Shown here: positions 44,538 through 53,938 of the stretch, piece after piece
How the letters are laid out: every line of letters starts with the position of its first letter
Numbering within the stretch: position 1 is the first letter of the stretch
Assembly: GCF_049340185.1 (NCBI RefSeq)
Contig: NZ_JBMPPC010000002.1
Coordinates: 1-64,000 of the forward strand
Length of the DNA: 64,000 nucleotides
Direction of reading: 5' to 3'
Source of the DNA: Undibacterium sp049340185
GTDB lineage: Bacteria; Pseudomonadota; Gammaproteobacteria; Burkholderiales; Burkholderiaceae_D
The notes under the pieces: model-generated
Seen by the model: only the letters and a program-made list of their open reading frames with translations
What the model was told of the DNA's origin: nothing
The model's database searches: none
Made by a program: the position numbers and the translations under genes

Positions 44538-46361
44538 TTATTTTTGAACGATAAATTCTGGTGCTGCCATGACCATCGTCAGGGCAGAATAAATACGGTT
44601 ATTACGTGCGGCCAGCGTACCGCCCGGCATACTATTGATCGCATTACGTATCAGGTTGTATGTCGCGCTACTAAGCTGACCAGCAAGCAAAATCAGGTTC
44701 AATTCATCGACTAAGGACTGAGCATTATCTGCCAGCGGTAGTAAGGCGGTGTAGTCGGCAGTGACATCGCCGATACCAACGCTCACAACACGCTGCATAA
44801 AATTAACATAACCGATCACCGTCGATTCATTGGTAATCTGAAACTCTGGCGCAACCAATGAAGCATTGGCAATCACCGTATTTGGTGGTACATAACCGGG
44901 GCGAAAAAAATTAAATACCGAGGGTGAGCGCAGAGGACTTTGTCCAAGGCGGGTAGCGGGATCAGAGGTATCGCCAATACGCCACACACCGCTCGGTGAA
45001 TTCGCATTGAACGCTCTGGCCCAGGCGGTCAGTCTCAGAATAGGTTCGCGCAATTTGCCAAAAGCAGGATCACTGATCTTTGCATCATTACGTGCTTCAC
45101 TATCAAGCAAGATTGCCTTGATCACGGCAGTCAAATTACCTTTGACGCCATTCCCATCGTTGTTAAAAACACCGGCGACTCTTTGCAGATAAGCAGGACT
45201 TGGATTGCTGCATACCAGGCGCTGTATCAATTGCCGGCTAATAAACGGTGCGACATTGGAATGTGCAAAAATACCATCCAAGGCGAGCTTCAAACTATCA
45301 ACACCATTCGTTCCGGCGGGAATAGTCATGCCAAGAAAAGTCTTAGCACCGAGTTCGTGCCGGCTTGGCACCTGAACCATAGGCCGACGCAAAAAATCCG
45401 GTGTCGTCAATTTCAAACTATCAATGCTGAAATCCCATCCGGTAAATACTCTGGCGAGCCCGGTTATGTCGTCCAGAGTATACGATTCGATAGTAGCGCC
45501 GTTATTTAGCTTGTTGCTGCCATCCAGATTCAATTGCAATAAGCCAATGCTAAATAACTGCATTACCTCGCGTGCGTAATTTTCGTCAGGCAAAGCGCCC
45601 GTAACCGGATTGTATTTGACGTTGCCGCGAAAGGTCAGGTATTGCCCCATCGGAGCACTAGTAGATATTTGCTGCAGCAAGGTCCGGTAATTGCCAAAAG
45701 CATTGGTCTCCAATAAATCGAGATAAGTCGCCGCCGAAAATGCTTTCCATCCGCCACCGATCAAGCCATCAATCGCTGCAACCGTAATTTCAGATAAGGC
45801 AAAGGTGATGCGCTGCCGCAAAGTGTCGGGTGAGGCAATTAATTTGTACCAGGCGACTGAATCAAATCCTGCTTGCGAGTTGCGGAAAGTGTCTGCGTTA
45901 TAGCTATTTGCTACTAGCCAGTCAAATCGGCTGGTGGACGCGGGCAAAGCGAATTGCTCATTCAGCCAGCCCTCATAACCTAATTGCTGCACCCGGCTAA
46001 TTTGCGCTCTGGTAGCACCCATCGATGCCTGCGCCAAAAATCTGGCCGCCTGTGCCGACGAGATGCTGGCAGATGATGGCAAACTTTGAGAACTGGCTAC
46101 AGGAGGTGAAGACATTGCCTGGTCCGCGCTAACCGGATTAGCGGCATTAGAAGTGACTCCACCAGAACCACCGCATCCGCTCAACACCAGTGCAGACAGC
46201 ATACCGCTGGCAACACCTGCGCCCGATAAACGTGATATCACCTGCCCCTCAATATTAGTGCCATTAGTGAGATTGGTGCCATTAGTGAGATTAATGAAAT
46301 CGTCTGATTTGGCTAAACTGATCGAATCTGGTCTATCTGCTAAGCTCGTAGTCTCTGACAT
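44538..46361 (-). CDS. DUF1800 protein
   Basis: A 607-residue exported protein of the DUF1800 family, function unknown and almost always paired with DUF1501. Core motifs: AARFLAQASMGATRAQI, ENYAREVMQLFSIGLLQL, VFTGWDF, and SPSVFNFFRPGYVPP. The start is unusual: about 45 polar residues with the repeat NLTNGT-NLTNGT precede a hydrophobic stretch ending in a lipobox-like VLSGCGGSGG with Cys at 63. It may therefore be a lipoprotein with an extended signal, or the start may be mis-set. It forms an operon with the DUF1501 gene. Confidence 0.88.
   Translation of the reverse strand: MSETTSLADRPDSISLAKSDDFINLTNGTNLTNGTNIEGQVISRLSGAGVASGMLSALVLSGCGGSGGVTSNAANPVSADQAMSSPPVASSQSLPSSASISSAQAARFLAQASMGATRAQISRVQQLGYEGWLNEQFALPASTSRFDWLVANSYNADTFRNSQAGFDSVAWYKLIASPDTLRQRITFALSEITVAAIDGLIGGGWKAFSAATYLDLLETNAFGNYRTLLQQISTSAPMGQYLTFRGNVKYNPVTGALPDENYAREVMQLFSIGLLQLNLDGSNKLNNGATIESYTLDDITGLARVFTGWDFSIDSLKLTTPDFLRRPMVQVPSRHELGAKTFLGMTIPAGTNGVDSLKLALDGIFAHSNVAPFISRQLIQRLVCSNPSPAYLQRVAGVFNNDGNGVKGNLTAVIKAILLDSEARNDAKISDPAFGKLREPILRLTAWARAFNANSPSGVWRIGDTSDPATRLGQSPLRSPSVFNFFRPGYVPPNTVIANASLVAPEFQITNESTVIGYVNFMQRVVSVGIGDVTADYTALLPLADNAQSLVDELNLILLAGQLSSATYNLIRNAINSMPGGTLAARNNRIYSALTMVMAAPEFIVQK
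46261..46296. repeat. 18-bp in-frame tandem repeat in the DUF1800 gene
   Basis: Two adjoining 18-base units of the type CCATTAGTGAGATTGGTG (second unit ends ATTAATG). They encode the LTNGTN repeat near the protein start. Confidence 0.8.
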
Positions 46362-46874
46362 GGGTGTCTCCGTTGCGATGGGCGATCATTTAAAAGATGT
46401 CCGTTTTTTCTGTGTTTTACATCTCGTTCTCACATGTTGAAACAATAGATAAGTTGACGCAGGATTCCTATCCGCAGTTTGTAAGTAGATGTCACGCAAA
46501 CTGATTCAGGATCAATGTGATCGCTACTAGGTGTTCCATCAGAATTTGTTCTGCGTTCCGTCCGAAAATTTTCAAATACTCACCCGAACGATCGTCAAGC
46601 CTGCTTACCGAAGTCTCCAATTGTTACAAATTAGCGAGAGCCGATTATGAGTAATTTTGGTCTGAGGCGAGCGTTGTATTTGCCTGTAATATCGAATTAC
46701 TAAGCAACGCCAGCAAAGAATGGCAAACTAGCTCAGAATAGCTGTCGATTCATCAACGATGCCAAGGTCTGCTATAGCGGCACTGTAGTGCTCACTTGTT
46801 GCGCACATTAGCGATTACTTATAGCAGTCACCTCAGCACGATTCCCAAACGCCCATCAAATGGAGAAGCAAGTC
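46362..46874. other. Divergent region between DUF1800 and iorA
   Basis: A 513-base region with no gene seen. Near iorA there is an inverted repeat CTGCTATA (46769-46776) and TATAGCAG (46820-46827) enclosing a smaller hairpin GCACT-GT-AGTGC (46780-46791). These could be operator or leader structures for iorAB. Confidence 0.45.
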
Positions 46875-47333
46875 ATGACCTCTCTCACTATCAACAACAA
46901 AGTACATACGCTAGACACCGATCCGAACACGCCTGTTCTATGGGCGTTACGTGATTCATTAGGTTTGACCGGCACCAAATTTGGCTGCGGCCAGGCCTTA
47001 TGTGGTGCCTGTACTGTGCATGTGAACGGGCAAGCAATACGCTCGTGCGTCACACCAATTTCAGCAGTAGCGGGACAAAAAATTACGACCATTGAGGCAA
47101 TGTCGGGCGACAAAGTTGGCAAAGTCGTACAAGACGCCTGGATCAAGCACGATGTGGCGCAATGCGGCTACTGTCAAAGTGGACAGATCATGAGTGCCAC
47201 GGCCTTGTTGAAGTCGAATAAAAAACCGAGTGATGCTGATATTGATTCAGCAATGGCAGGCAATATCTGTCGTTGCGGGACCTATGTCCGTATCCGCGCT
47301 GCGATCCATGATGCAGCCAGCCACCTTGCCTGA
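46875..47333 (+). CDS. iorA: 2Fe-2S subunit of an isoquinoline-1-oxidoreductase-type enzyme
   Basis: A 152-residue [2Fe-2S] subunit of the xanthine-oxidase family. The N-terminal ferredoxin cluster is bound by C38, C43, C46 and C58 (GCGQALCGAC and RSC). The C-terminal helical domain binds the second cluster by C97, C100, C132 and C134 (CGYC, CRC). It passes electrons from the molybdenum subunit encoded next. I choose ATG 46875 because GGAGAAG lies 6 bases before it; the ATG at 46860 lacks a site. It overlaps nothing; iorB follows by 14 bases. Confidence 0.92.
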   Translation: MTSLTINNKVHTLDTDPNTPVLWALRDSLGLTGTKFGCGQALCGACTVHVNGQAIRSCVTPISAVAGQKITTIEAMSGDKVGKVVQDAWIKHDVAQCGYCQSGQIMSATALLKSNKKPSDADIDSAMAGNICRCGTYVRIRAAIHDAASHLA

Positions 47334-47347
47334 ACCAGGAGACGATC

Positions 47348-49612
47348 ATGCATTTTGATACCCGCAATGAATTACCAAAACAATTGCAAGCCATGCTGAG
47401 CAAAGAATCCGGTGCCAGCAATTCGATCAGTTCACAGGCGGATCTGCCACGTCGCCGTTTTTTGAAAGTAGCCTCACTCAGCGGCTTTGCACTTGGCGTC
47501 TATCCTCTGATCGGTGCAGCACAAACCAATGCAGACGGATCTGGCGCTAAAGCGAGCGAACTCAAAGTAACCGAGCAACCGGCAGCATTTGTCCGGATTG
47601 ATAAAGACGGTACGACAACAATCACGATCAACCGGCTCGATTTTGGACAAGGTGTACAAACTGGCTTACCTCTGATCCTTGCAGAAGAACTCGATGCCGA
47701 CTGGAGTAAAGTCAAGAGTGTGCACGGCGACAGCAACCCAGCCTATGTTGATCCTGTGTTTGGCATCCATCTGACCGGCGGCTCCAGTTCCATCAAACAC
47801 TCGTACACCCAGTACCGCGAACTCGGTGCCCGTATGCGCTCAATGCTGGTCGCTGCAGCGGCGAAACAATGGAATGTGGACCCTGTCAGCTTAAAAACAC
47901 AAAACGGCGTAGTGATTGGTCCTGGCGGCAAGAAATTGACTTATGGTGAACTGGCAGAAGCTGCCATGAGCCTGCCAGTGCCAGAAAAAATCAGCCTCAA
48001 AGATCCAAAAAATTTCCGCCTGATAGGCAAGCCTGTAGGCCGGCTTGATGCCAAAGCAAAATCCACAGGAACGCAACAATACGGCATTGATACCCACCTG
48101 CCTGGCATGCTGACGGCCGTTGTTGCACGCCCTCCCGTGTTCGGCGGCAAAATCGCCAGTGTCGACGACACAGCGGCAAAAGCAATTCGCGGAGTGAAAG
48201 CGGTTATCCGTATCCCGGTTGATCGTGGCGGCGAAGGGATTGCCGTGATTGCCGACGGTTACTGGCCGGCAAAACAAGGCCGTGATGCGTTGAAAATCCA
48301 GTGGGATAATGCCGCCGTCGACAAAGCCGACAGTGCCCAGTTATTAGCCAGCTACAAAGAGCTGTCCAAACAAACTGGCAAATTGAAATACAACGACGAC
48401 ATCTCAAAACTGGCGGCAGCACCACTCAAGATTGATGCCGAATTTGTCTTTCCGTTTTTAGCCCACACGCCAATGGAACCCTTGAACTGCACCGTAGCAT
48501 TCACGGGCGACAAGGCAGAACTATGGGTCGGTACGCAAATGCCAGGCCTAGACGGTTTTGCTGCCTCAAAAACACTGGGTATTCCCCCGCAAAACGTCAA
48601 GGTTAATACCCAGATGGCCGGTGGTGGTTTTGGTCGCCGGGCCGTACCGACCAGCGACTTTGTTGTTGAGGCATGTAACGTCGCCAAAGCCGCCAAAGCA
48701 GCAGGTCTCAACGCAGCTGTTCGCACATTATGGAGCCGGGAAGACGACGTGAAAGGTGGCTACTATCGCCCTATGCACGTACACCGTGCCCAGATTGGTT
48801 TCGACGCGAAAGGCCAAATTGCAGGCTGGGATCACGTGGTCGTCGGACAATCGATTCTGGCTGGTACACCGTTTGAGGCAATGATGGTCAAAGATGGAAT
48901 CGACGCCACCGCATTGGAAGGCATGAGAGAGCCGTATGAAATTCCTATGCGTCTGTCAGTTCATCATCCCAAAATCAACGTCCCGGTATTATGGTGGCGC
49001 AGCGTTGGCTCCACCCATACAGCATTCGTGATGGAGACTCTACTCGATGAGATCGCCACTGCCACCAAGCAAGATCCAGTTGCCTATCGTCTGAGCCTGA
49101 TAGGTAACAAGCATCCGCGTCATAAAGCGGCGTTGGAACTGGCCGTCGCGCAATCTGGCTATGGCAAAAAAACACTGGCGAAAGGTCATGCATGGGGTGT
49201 CGCGGTTCATGAGTCCTTCGAATCGGTAGTCGCGTATGTTATCGAAGCATCGGTCAAAGATGGTACGCCGATACTGCATAGCGTAACAGCCGGCATCCAT
49301 TGCAATCTGGCAGTCAATCCTAAGAGCATCGAAGCACAAGTTCAGGGTGGCGCACTCATGGGTTTATCGATGTGCATGCCAGGTGCGGCGATCACATTGA
49401 AAGACGGCGTAGTGGAGCAGAGTAATTTCGGTGATTTTGTGGTGCCACGCATTACCGAGATGCCCAAAGTCAGTGTCCATATCGTACCAAGCGCTGATGC
49501 ACCAACTGGCATGGGCGAACCAGGTGTACCGGCACTGGCACCAGCTTTTGCCAATGCCATAGCTAAGATCACTGGCAAACGCTTACGGGAATTGCCGTTT
49601 AAACTGGTTTAA
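47348..49612 (+). CDS. iorB: Molybdopterin subunit of an isoquinoline-1-oxidoreductase-type enzyme
   Basis: A 754-residue molybdenum-cofactor subunit of the aldehyde-oxidase/xanthine-dehydrogenase family. A Tat signal lies after an unusual 30-residue leader: RRRFLKVASLSGFALGVYPL (35-54), so the enzyme is exported folded. Further motifs: DFGQGVQTGLPLILAEEL, GGSSSIKHSY, QMAGGGFGRRA and the C-terminal catalytic Glu region TGMGEPGVPALAPA. The pair IorAB hydroxylates N-heterocyclic or aldehyde substrates. The cytochrome c gene often linked to periplasmic members is absent. AGGAG precedes the ATG. Its last codons lie in a 10-bp tandem repeat. Confidence 0.92.
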   Translation: MHFDTRNELPKQLQAMLSKESGASNSISSQADLPRRRFLKVASLSGFALGVYPLIGAAQTNADGSGAKASELKVTEQPAAFVRIDKDGTTTITINRLDFGQGVQTGLPLILAEELDADWSKVKSVHGDSNPAYVDPVFGIHLTGGSSSIKHSYTQYRELGARMRSMLVAAAAKQWNVDPVSLKTQNGVVIGPGGKKLTYGELAEAAMSLPVPEKISLKDPKNFRLIGKPVGRLDAKAKSTGTQQYGIDTHLPGMLTAVVARPPVFGGKIASVDDTAAKAIRGVKAVIRIPVDRGGEGIAVIADGYWPAKQGRDALKIQWDNAAVDKADSAQLLASYKELSKQTGKLKYNDDISKLAAAPLKIDAEFVFPFLAHTPMEPLNCTVAFTGDKAELWVGTQMPGLDGFAASKTLGIPPQNVKVNTQMAGGGFGRRAVPTSDFVVEACNVAKAAKAAGLNAAVRTLWSREDDVKGGYYRPMHVHRAQIGFDAKGQIAGWDHVVVGQSILAGTPFEAMMVKDGIDATALEGMREPYEIPMRLSVHHPKINVPVLWWRSVGSTHTAFVMETLLDEIATATKQDPVAYRLSLIGNKHPRHKAALELAVAQSGYGKKTLAKGHAWGVAVHESFESVVAYVIEASVKDGTPILHSVTAGIHCNLAVNPKSIEAQVQGGALMGLSMCMPGAAITLKDGVVEQSNFGDFVVPRITEMPKVSVHIVPSADAPTGMGEPGVPALAPAFANAIAKITGKRLRELPFKLV

Positions 49613-49626
49613 ACTAGTTTAATCTG
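49597..49626. repeat. 10-bp tandem repeat across the iorB stop
   Basis: GTTTAAACTG, GTTTAAACTA and GTTTAATCTG in tandem. The iorB stop TAA (49610-49612) lies in the second unit. A further 10-bp pair, GTTAGCTGTA and GTTAGCTATA, follows at 49649-49668. Confidence 0.8.
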
Positions 49627-49699
49627 GGCTTACATTTAGTGGAGATAAGTTAGCTGTAGTTAGCTATAACAAGCCAACTTGAAACTAGCTCGAATAAAA

Positions 49700-49723
49700 A
49701 TGGGGTGGCAGTTGCCACCCCAT
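49700..49723. terminator. Terminator after iorB
   Basis: ATGGGGTGGCA and TGCCACCCCAT form an 11-bp perfect stem with a 2-base core. Only TTT follows on the plus side, while an AAAAA run gives T5 on the minus side. Confidence 0.8.
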
Positions 49724-49764
49724 TTCACGTTTACAACATTGCTTTAAATTTATTGCATATCCAC

Positions 49765-49802
49765 AAAAAAATCCCACCCGATACAAAGTACAGAGCGGGA
49801 TT
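49765..49802 (-). terminator. Terminator after the M4 protease gene
   Basis: On the minus strand: AATCCC, about 21 bases, GGGATT and a T-run, 35 bases past the protease stop. The loop is long, so it is moderately convincing. Confidence 0.65.
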
Positions 49803-49837
49803 CGGCAAAAATGCGCTTATATTAACAAAGCACGTCT

Positions 49838-52015
49838 TTAGTATGTCGCAACCAGGGATACACCACTAATCGTCGTATAAGCATTTAGCAGCAAATAGTA
49901 TGTGCCTGCTGCCGGCGTGCTGACTGTGATAGTCTCTACGGTCGTCGCACCATCCGATTTTTGGGTGTAAGACGATGTCGTCGGTGCGGAACCCAGCTTC
50001 TCGTAAATATCAGCATCACCGGTACCGCCGGTAGTTTTGAATGTGACGCTGGTTTTACCTGCCGGAACAACGATTGTATAGACTTTGCTAGCACCGGCGG
50101 CGAGTGAAATACCTGTTACCGGCACTCCATTCGTCAATACATTCGATGGCGTTCCTGTCGTGTAGTTTGCGACAATCTGAACACCACTTGATGCTGCATA
50201 ACCATTCAGCAATACATAGTAAGTACCTGCTGTTGGACTGGTTAAGGAAACGCTTTCAGTCGTAGAGGAACCATCTGACTTTTGCAAATAAGTCGTTGTT
50301 GTCGGTGCTGAATTTAACTGCACATACAAATCAACGTCACCTGTGCCGCCAGACGTCTTAAAGGTAGCGTTGGTAGACCCAGAAGGTACGACGAATGAGT
50401 AAGACTTCTGCTGACCTGATGTGAAGGAAAGTCCCGTCACTGGTACGCCGTTAGACAAGACTGTGGTCGTTGGCGGCACCACGACACCACAACCTCCGTG
50501 AACACCGACTGTGTTAAATGCCGTAGTGACATCAGCCACGGTATAGCCGCGATTTGCCGCTGCCTTTTCTACACCGCAAGCGCCTTGATCGAAGGTGCTA
50601 TTTGCAGTCCAGTACAGGCGGTTTGCATCCGCCATGACTTCAAATGCTTTACGGGTATTCCAGCCCGAAGTTGTTGCCAGCAAGTAGAAGGCTTTGTTGA
50701 ACACACCGCTGGTGTAATGCACATCGAGGCTGCTGGTGTAGTTCGCTGCATTATCGATAGAACCGCCATCCAGCGGTGGATTGTACATATAACGCAAAGC
50801 ACCACTGGCTTTGAAAATATCAACACCAACTTTAAAATCGTTAGTCCCTTTGACATAGTACTTGACTGCTTCACCGGCCATATCCGAGAACGCTTCGTTC
50901 ATACCACCGGACATGCCAGAGTAAGTCAGATTCGAGTTCTGTTCTGTGAAGCCGTGACTAATTTCATGACCAGTCACATCCAACGCTGTCAATGGGTAGA
51001 AAGTAGAAGCACCGTCACCGAAATTCATTGCTGTACCATCCCAGAATGCATTTTCGTAGGCAGAGCCGTAATGTACGCGCATCATCAATTTTTGACTGAT
51101 CGGACGTACACCCAGATAAGTCTGGTACATGTTGAAGACCTGATTACCAAAGTAATGCGCGTCATTCATCGGGGAGTAAGCACCGTTCACTGTTTTGACA
51201 GTATTGCGCGGGCAGGTAAAGCTGTGCAACGTGCCGGAACCGGACGTCGCGTTGTTCATGTTGTAGGTATCAACATTCGTGCTGCTCAACTTGCAGGTAG
51301 AGCCGCTGACTAACACGTCTAAATAACCATAACCAGCTGTGGTGCCGTATTCGTATTGGCCTGTTTTGGCGTTACCACCAGGACCTGTGCCGCTCAGAGT
51401 GTGAGTCAGGCCTTCCCATTTTTGTAAAACTGCACCGGTATTGGCGTCAATCACATAGTGCGGCCGGCTAGGCTTGGCAGGATTGGAGGTATCCAGGAAA
51501 GACACTACGTAAATCAATTTAGCAACGTTATTTGCACCGAGTTGCACATGCAATTTTGCCTGCTCATTGTCCGTGGAATTAACACGTGACTGCGTCTTTG
51601 CCAGAGTCAGTGCTTGCGACGCTGAATACAGAGGATTGGCGCTAGGCAGATCGTTCGTCACATTCCTCAGCATCGCACCGGATAGCGTTGGCTGCGTAGC
51701 ACCAGGCATCACATGCTCAACGATTGCCTCACCCCAGACAGGTACGCCCTGGTGAAACTGCTGGTAGCGTGTTACCACTTTACCGTTAGCATAAGTCTGG
51801 CTGCGAACTGCCTGCAATTCACTGGCCGATAGCCCAAGTAAATCTCTTGTCGCTACTGTGCCGCTTAAAGACTTGGCAGCTGAGAGCGTTGCGGCAGACG
51901 CTACGTATTTATCCAACTCAACACGTTCAGCAGCCATCGCATTGCAGGCACCTGCAACCAATACCGCCAACAATGTTGGGCGTAATATTTGTGTCAACTT
52001 CAAAGCTTGTTCCAT
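49838..52015 (-). CDS. Secreted M4 (thermolysin/vibriolysin-type) metalloprotease
   Basis: A 725-residue zinc endopeptidase. The layout is: signal peptide (to AMAA at about 29), an FTP/PepSY propeptide (about 30-200), the M4 catalytic domain (about 205-510), and two PPC domains (about 515-615 and 620-725). Zinc and catalytic residues are H350, E351, H354 (GHEISHGF), E374 (GMNEAFSD) and H433 (LDVHYTSG). The PPC pair begins VLSNGVPVTG and VLTNGVPVTG; such C-terminal domains are usually cut off during maturation and may bind substrate. GGAG precedes the ATG. A role in degrading environmental protein is inferred. Confidence 0.95.
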   Translation of the reverse strand: MEQALKLTQILRPTLLAVLVAGACNAMAAERVELDKYVASAATLSAAKSLSGTVATRDLLGLSASELQAVRSQTYANGKVVTRYQQFHQGVPVWGEAIVEHVMPGATQPTLSGAMLRNVTNDLPSANPLYSASQALTLAKTQSRVNSTDNEQAKLHVQLGANNVAKLIYVVSFLDTSNPAKPSRPHYVIDANTGAVLQKWEGLTHTLSGTGPGGNAKTGQYEYGTTAGYGYLDVLVSGSTCKLSSTNVDTYNMNNATSGSGTLHSFTCPRNTVKTVNGAYSPMNDAHYFGNQVFNMYQTYLGVRPISQKLMMRVHYGSAYENAFWDGTAMNFGDGASTFYPLTALDVTGHEISHGFTEQNSNLTYSGMSGGMNEAFSDMAGEAVKYYVKGTNDFKVGVDIFKASGALRYMYNPPLDGGSIDNAANYTSSLDVHYTSGVFNKAFYLLATTSGWNTRKAFEVMADANRLYWTANSTFDQGACGVEKAAANRGYTVADVTTAFNTVGVHGGCGVVVPPTTTVLSNGVPVTGLSFTSGQQKSYSFVVPSGSTNATFKTSGGTGDVDLYVQLNSAPTTTTYLQKSDGSSTTESVSLTSPTAGTYYVLLNGYAASSGVQIVANYTTGTPSNVLTNGVPVTGISLAAGASKVYTIVVPAGKTSVTFKTTGGTGDADIYEKLGSAPTTSSYTQKSDGATTVETITVSTPAAGTYYLLLNAYTTISGVSLVATY

Positions 52016-52512
52016 ATACTCTCCATTTTCAAATTGCCACAGGGATTATGTCCCTGTGAGTATTAGCGAACGCGGTTAGCGTTGATATAAGTCAATCTAA
52101 AAAAACCAAGTGGATCAGAGTAAGGGCATTTGATCTGTATCCCAGCAAATACACTGAAAATTCATGCTGAACCAAGTCCAATTCTCCAGCCGATTCAACT
52201 CGCTATTGCCCAATAGCTGACACGCAGTTAATCAGACATTAAAAGGCTTGGAAATGTAGTCGTTGTAATATTGCAATGTGAAAAATGTTACATTTACGTC
52301 ACCACAATAGAAAATTCTGATCCTATTACTATTTGGCACAATTACCACAATTAGTTATCAGTCTGGAAATATAAAAAAATGCCATTATGCCTATTTTTAT
52401 AAACTAAGTTTTTACAAAAAGATAATGAACTATTTTAATATTGTGTAAGCTTATCAAGATTTGACAATCAGGCTTTTTTACTCTGTCTGAATTACTATCA
52501 GCCACTCAATCC
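52016..52512. other. Divergent region upstream of the M4 protease
   Basis: A 497-base AT-rich region between the protease gene (minus) and a GNAT gene (plus). No gene was seen. Two operator-like palindromes stand out: TTGTAATATTGCAA (52264-52277, one mismatch) and AAATGT-T-ACATTT (52283-52295, perfect). Both could regulate the protease. Confidence 0.45.
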
Positions 52513-53088
52513 ATGGACAAAACAATGGTATCGCTGAATTTCAAACTCGCAGATTCTCATGCGCACAGAAAAGAAATTCTGAGCATTAATAATGAATACA
52601 TGACTTGGGTCGTAGCTGGAATTGAAGCCTCATTCGGCATACCGGTCGCAGACCTGCTCGGCATGTCCGTTCCTGAATATGGCGAAAGTGTGATCGACAA
52701 AGTATGCGGCGATACGCCACCGCGCGGTGCTTTCTATCTGGTGGAACTGGATGATGAATTAGCTGGCATGGTCGGCTTGCGCTACCTTAGCGCTGGTATC
52801 GCTGAAATTAAACGTTTATACATCCGCCCAGATTTTCGCGGCAAACACCTCGGAAAAACTTTTTTATGCAAAATACTCAGCGATGCTAAAGCATTCGGAT
52901 ATCAACGTGTCGTTCTTGATACCGCCCCTTTCATGCTATCCGCTCAGCATCTCTACAAAGCCATAGGATTCAATGACTGCGCTCCCTACGAAGGAACCGA
53001 AGTAGCGAGGTCCTTGCAGAACAACTGGCATTTTATGGAGATGGATTTGAACAAAATAACACTGAATCAAACGACATCCGAGCAGTAA
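52513..53088 (+). CDS. GNAT family N-acetyltransferase
   Basis: A 191-residue GNAT protein. The acetyl-CoA loop is in KRLYIRPDFRGKHLGKTFL (about 106-124), followed by RVVLDTAPFMLSAQHLYKAIGF. The acceptor substrate is unknown. The ATG at 52513 lacks a strong ribosome site; a second in-frame ATG occurs four codons on. It is a single gene between the M4 protease and the groESL promoter region and shows no operon link. Confidence 0.85.
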   Translation: MDKTMVSLNFKLADSHAHRKEILSINNEYMTWVVAGIEASFGIPVADLLGMSVPEYGESVIDKVCGDTPPRGAFYLVELDDELAGMVGLRYLSAGIAEIKRLYIRPDFRGKHLGKTFLCKILSDAKAFGYQRVVLDTAPFMLSAQHLYKAIGFNDCAPYEGTEVARSLQNNWHFMEMDLNKITLNQTTSEQ

Positions 53089-53412
53089 CTAGACGCTCAT
53101 ATTCATCACCTCATTGTCACTGCCTCACTTTCGATTGCGCAATACTTCACCAATAAAAATGCAGACAGGTGAGGCCTGGCGCCGATTTGGATAACAAAGA
53201 CGACCGTCCCGGAATTCGGATGCCAACGTCAGCATTCAGGAATCAGAGTTCAGCCAATCATCCATAAAATTAAAACAAAACGCTTACCGCCAGGCAGATA
53301 CTAAGCTTTGCATTACCTCGCCGCAATTGAAACTCAAATGAATTCCGGCCGCCAAATAATCAGGCTAAGCAACTGATTATTAAAGTATTTTCAATAAATT
53401 CGACGAATCGGT
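53089..53412. other. Intergenic region before the groESL promoter
   Basis: About 320 bases between the GNAT stop and the groESL promoter. I see no gene, hairpin terminator or clear repeat. Confidence 0.45.
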
Positions 53413-53440
53413 CTTGAAATAGACGCCCCTCGCCCATATA
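53413..53440 (+). promoter_or_regulatory. Heat-shock (sigma-32) promoter of groESL
   Basis: CTTGAAA (53413-53419), a 13-base spacer, and CCCATATA (53433-53440). This is a near-consensus sigma-32 promoter, about 165 bases before groES and directly followed by the CIRCE operator. Confidence 0.88.
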
Positions 53441-53441
53441 A

Positions 53442-53468
53442 TTAGCACTCGTCGGGAGAGAGTGCTAA
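53442..53468 (+). promoter_or_regulatory. CIRCE operator (HrcA site)
   Basis: TTAGCACTC, 9 bases, GAGTGCTAA: a perfect CIRCE inverted repeat, right after the sigma-32 -10 box. HrcA bound here would block transcription of groESL until heat stress. Confidence 0.97.
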
Positions 53469-53602
53469 TAACACCTCGCTCACTTAAGAATTTACGTGTA
53501 GCTATATCTGGTCAGCGATTCACTTTTCTGCCCAATTGCAAATAGAGCTACACATTATTTTGTAAAACCATTGCTATTTATAGCTAATCAAAAGGAGTTT
53601 GT

Positions 53603-53893
53603 ATGAACCTTCGTCCCCTGCACGATCGCATTATCGTCAAGCGTCTGGATCAGGAAACAAAAACTGCATCCGGTATCGTATTGCCTGACGCAGCTGCTGA
53701 AAAACCAGATCAAGGTGAAGTACTCGCTGTTGGTAACGGCAAAGTGCTGGAAAACGGCTCTGTACGCGCATTAGAAGTCAAAGTGGGCGACCGCGTCCTG
53801 TTTGGCAAATACTCTGGTCAAGCAGTCAAAGTTGACGGTAACGAAGTTCTGGTGATGCGTGAAGAAGACATCTTCGCGATCGTACAGAAGTAA
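53603..53893 (+). CDS. groES: Co-chaperonin GroES
   Basis: GroES is the heptameric lid of the GroEL folding chamber. The 96-residue protein opens MNLRPLHDRIIVKRL and has a mobile loop TKTASGIVLPDAAAEK plus the DRVLFGKYSGQAVKV block. An AAAGGAG ribosome site lies 7 bases before the ATG. It is co-transcribed with groEL 45 bases later from a sigma-32/CIRCE promoter. Confidence 0.99.
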   Translation: MNLRPLHDRIIVKRLDQETKTASGIVLPDAAAEKPDQGEVLAVGNGKVLENGSVRALEVKVGDRVLFGKYSGQAVKVDGNEVLVMREEDIFAIVQK

Positions 53894-53938
53894 TCCCTAC
53901 CCGTATCACAATCCCATTCAAGATTCTGGAGATTTAAC

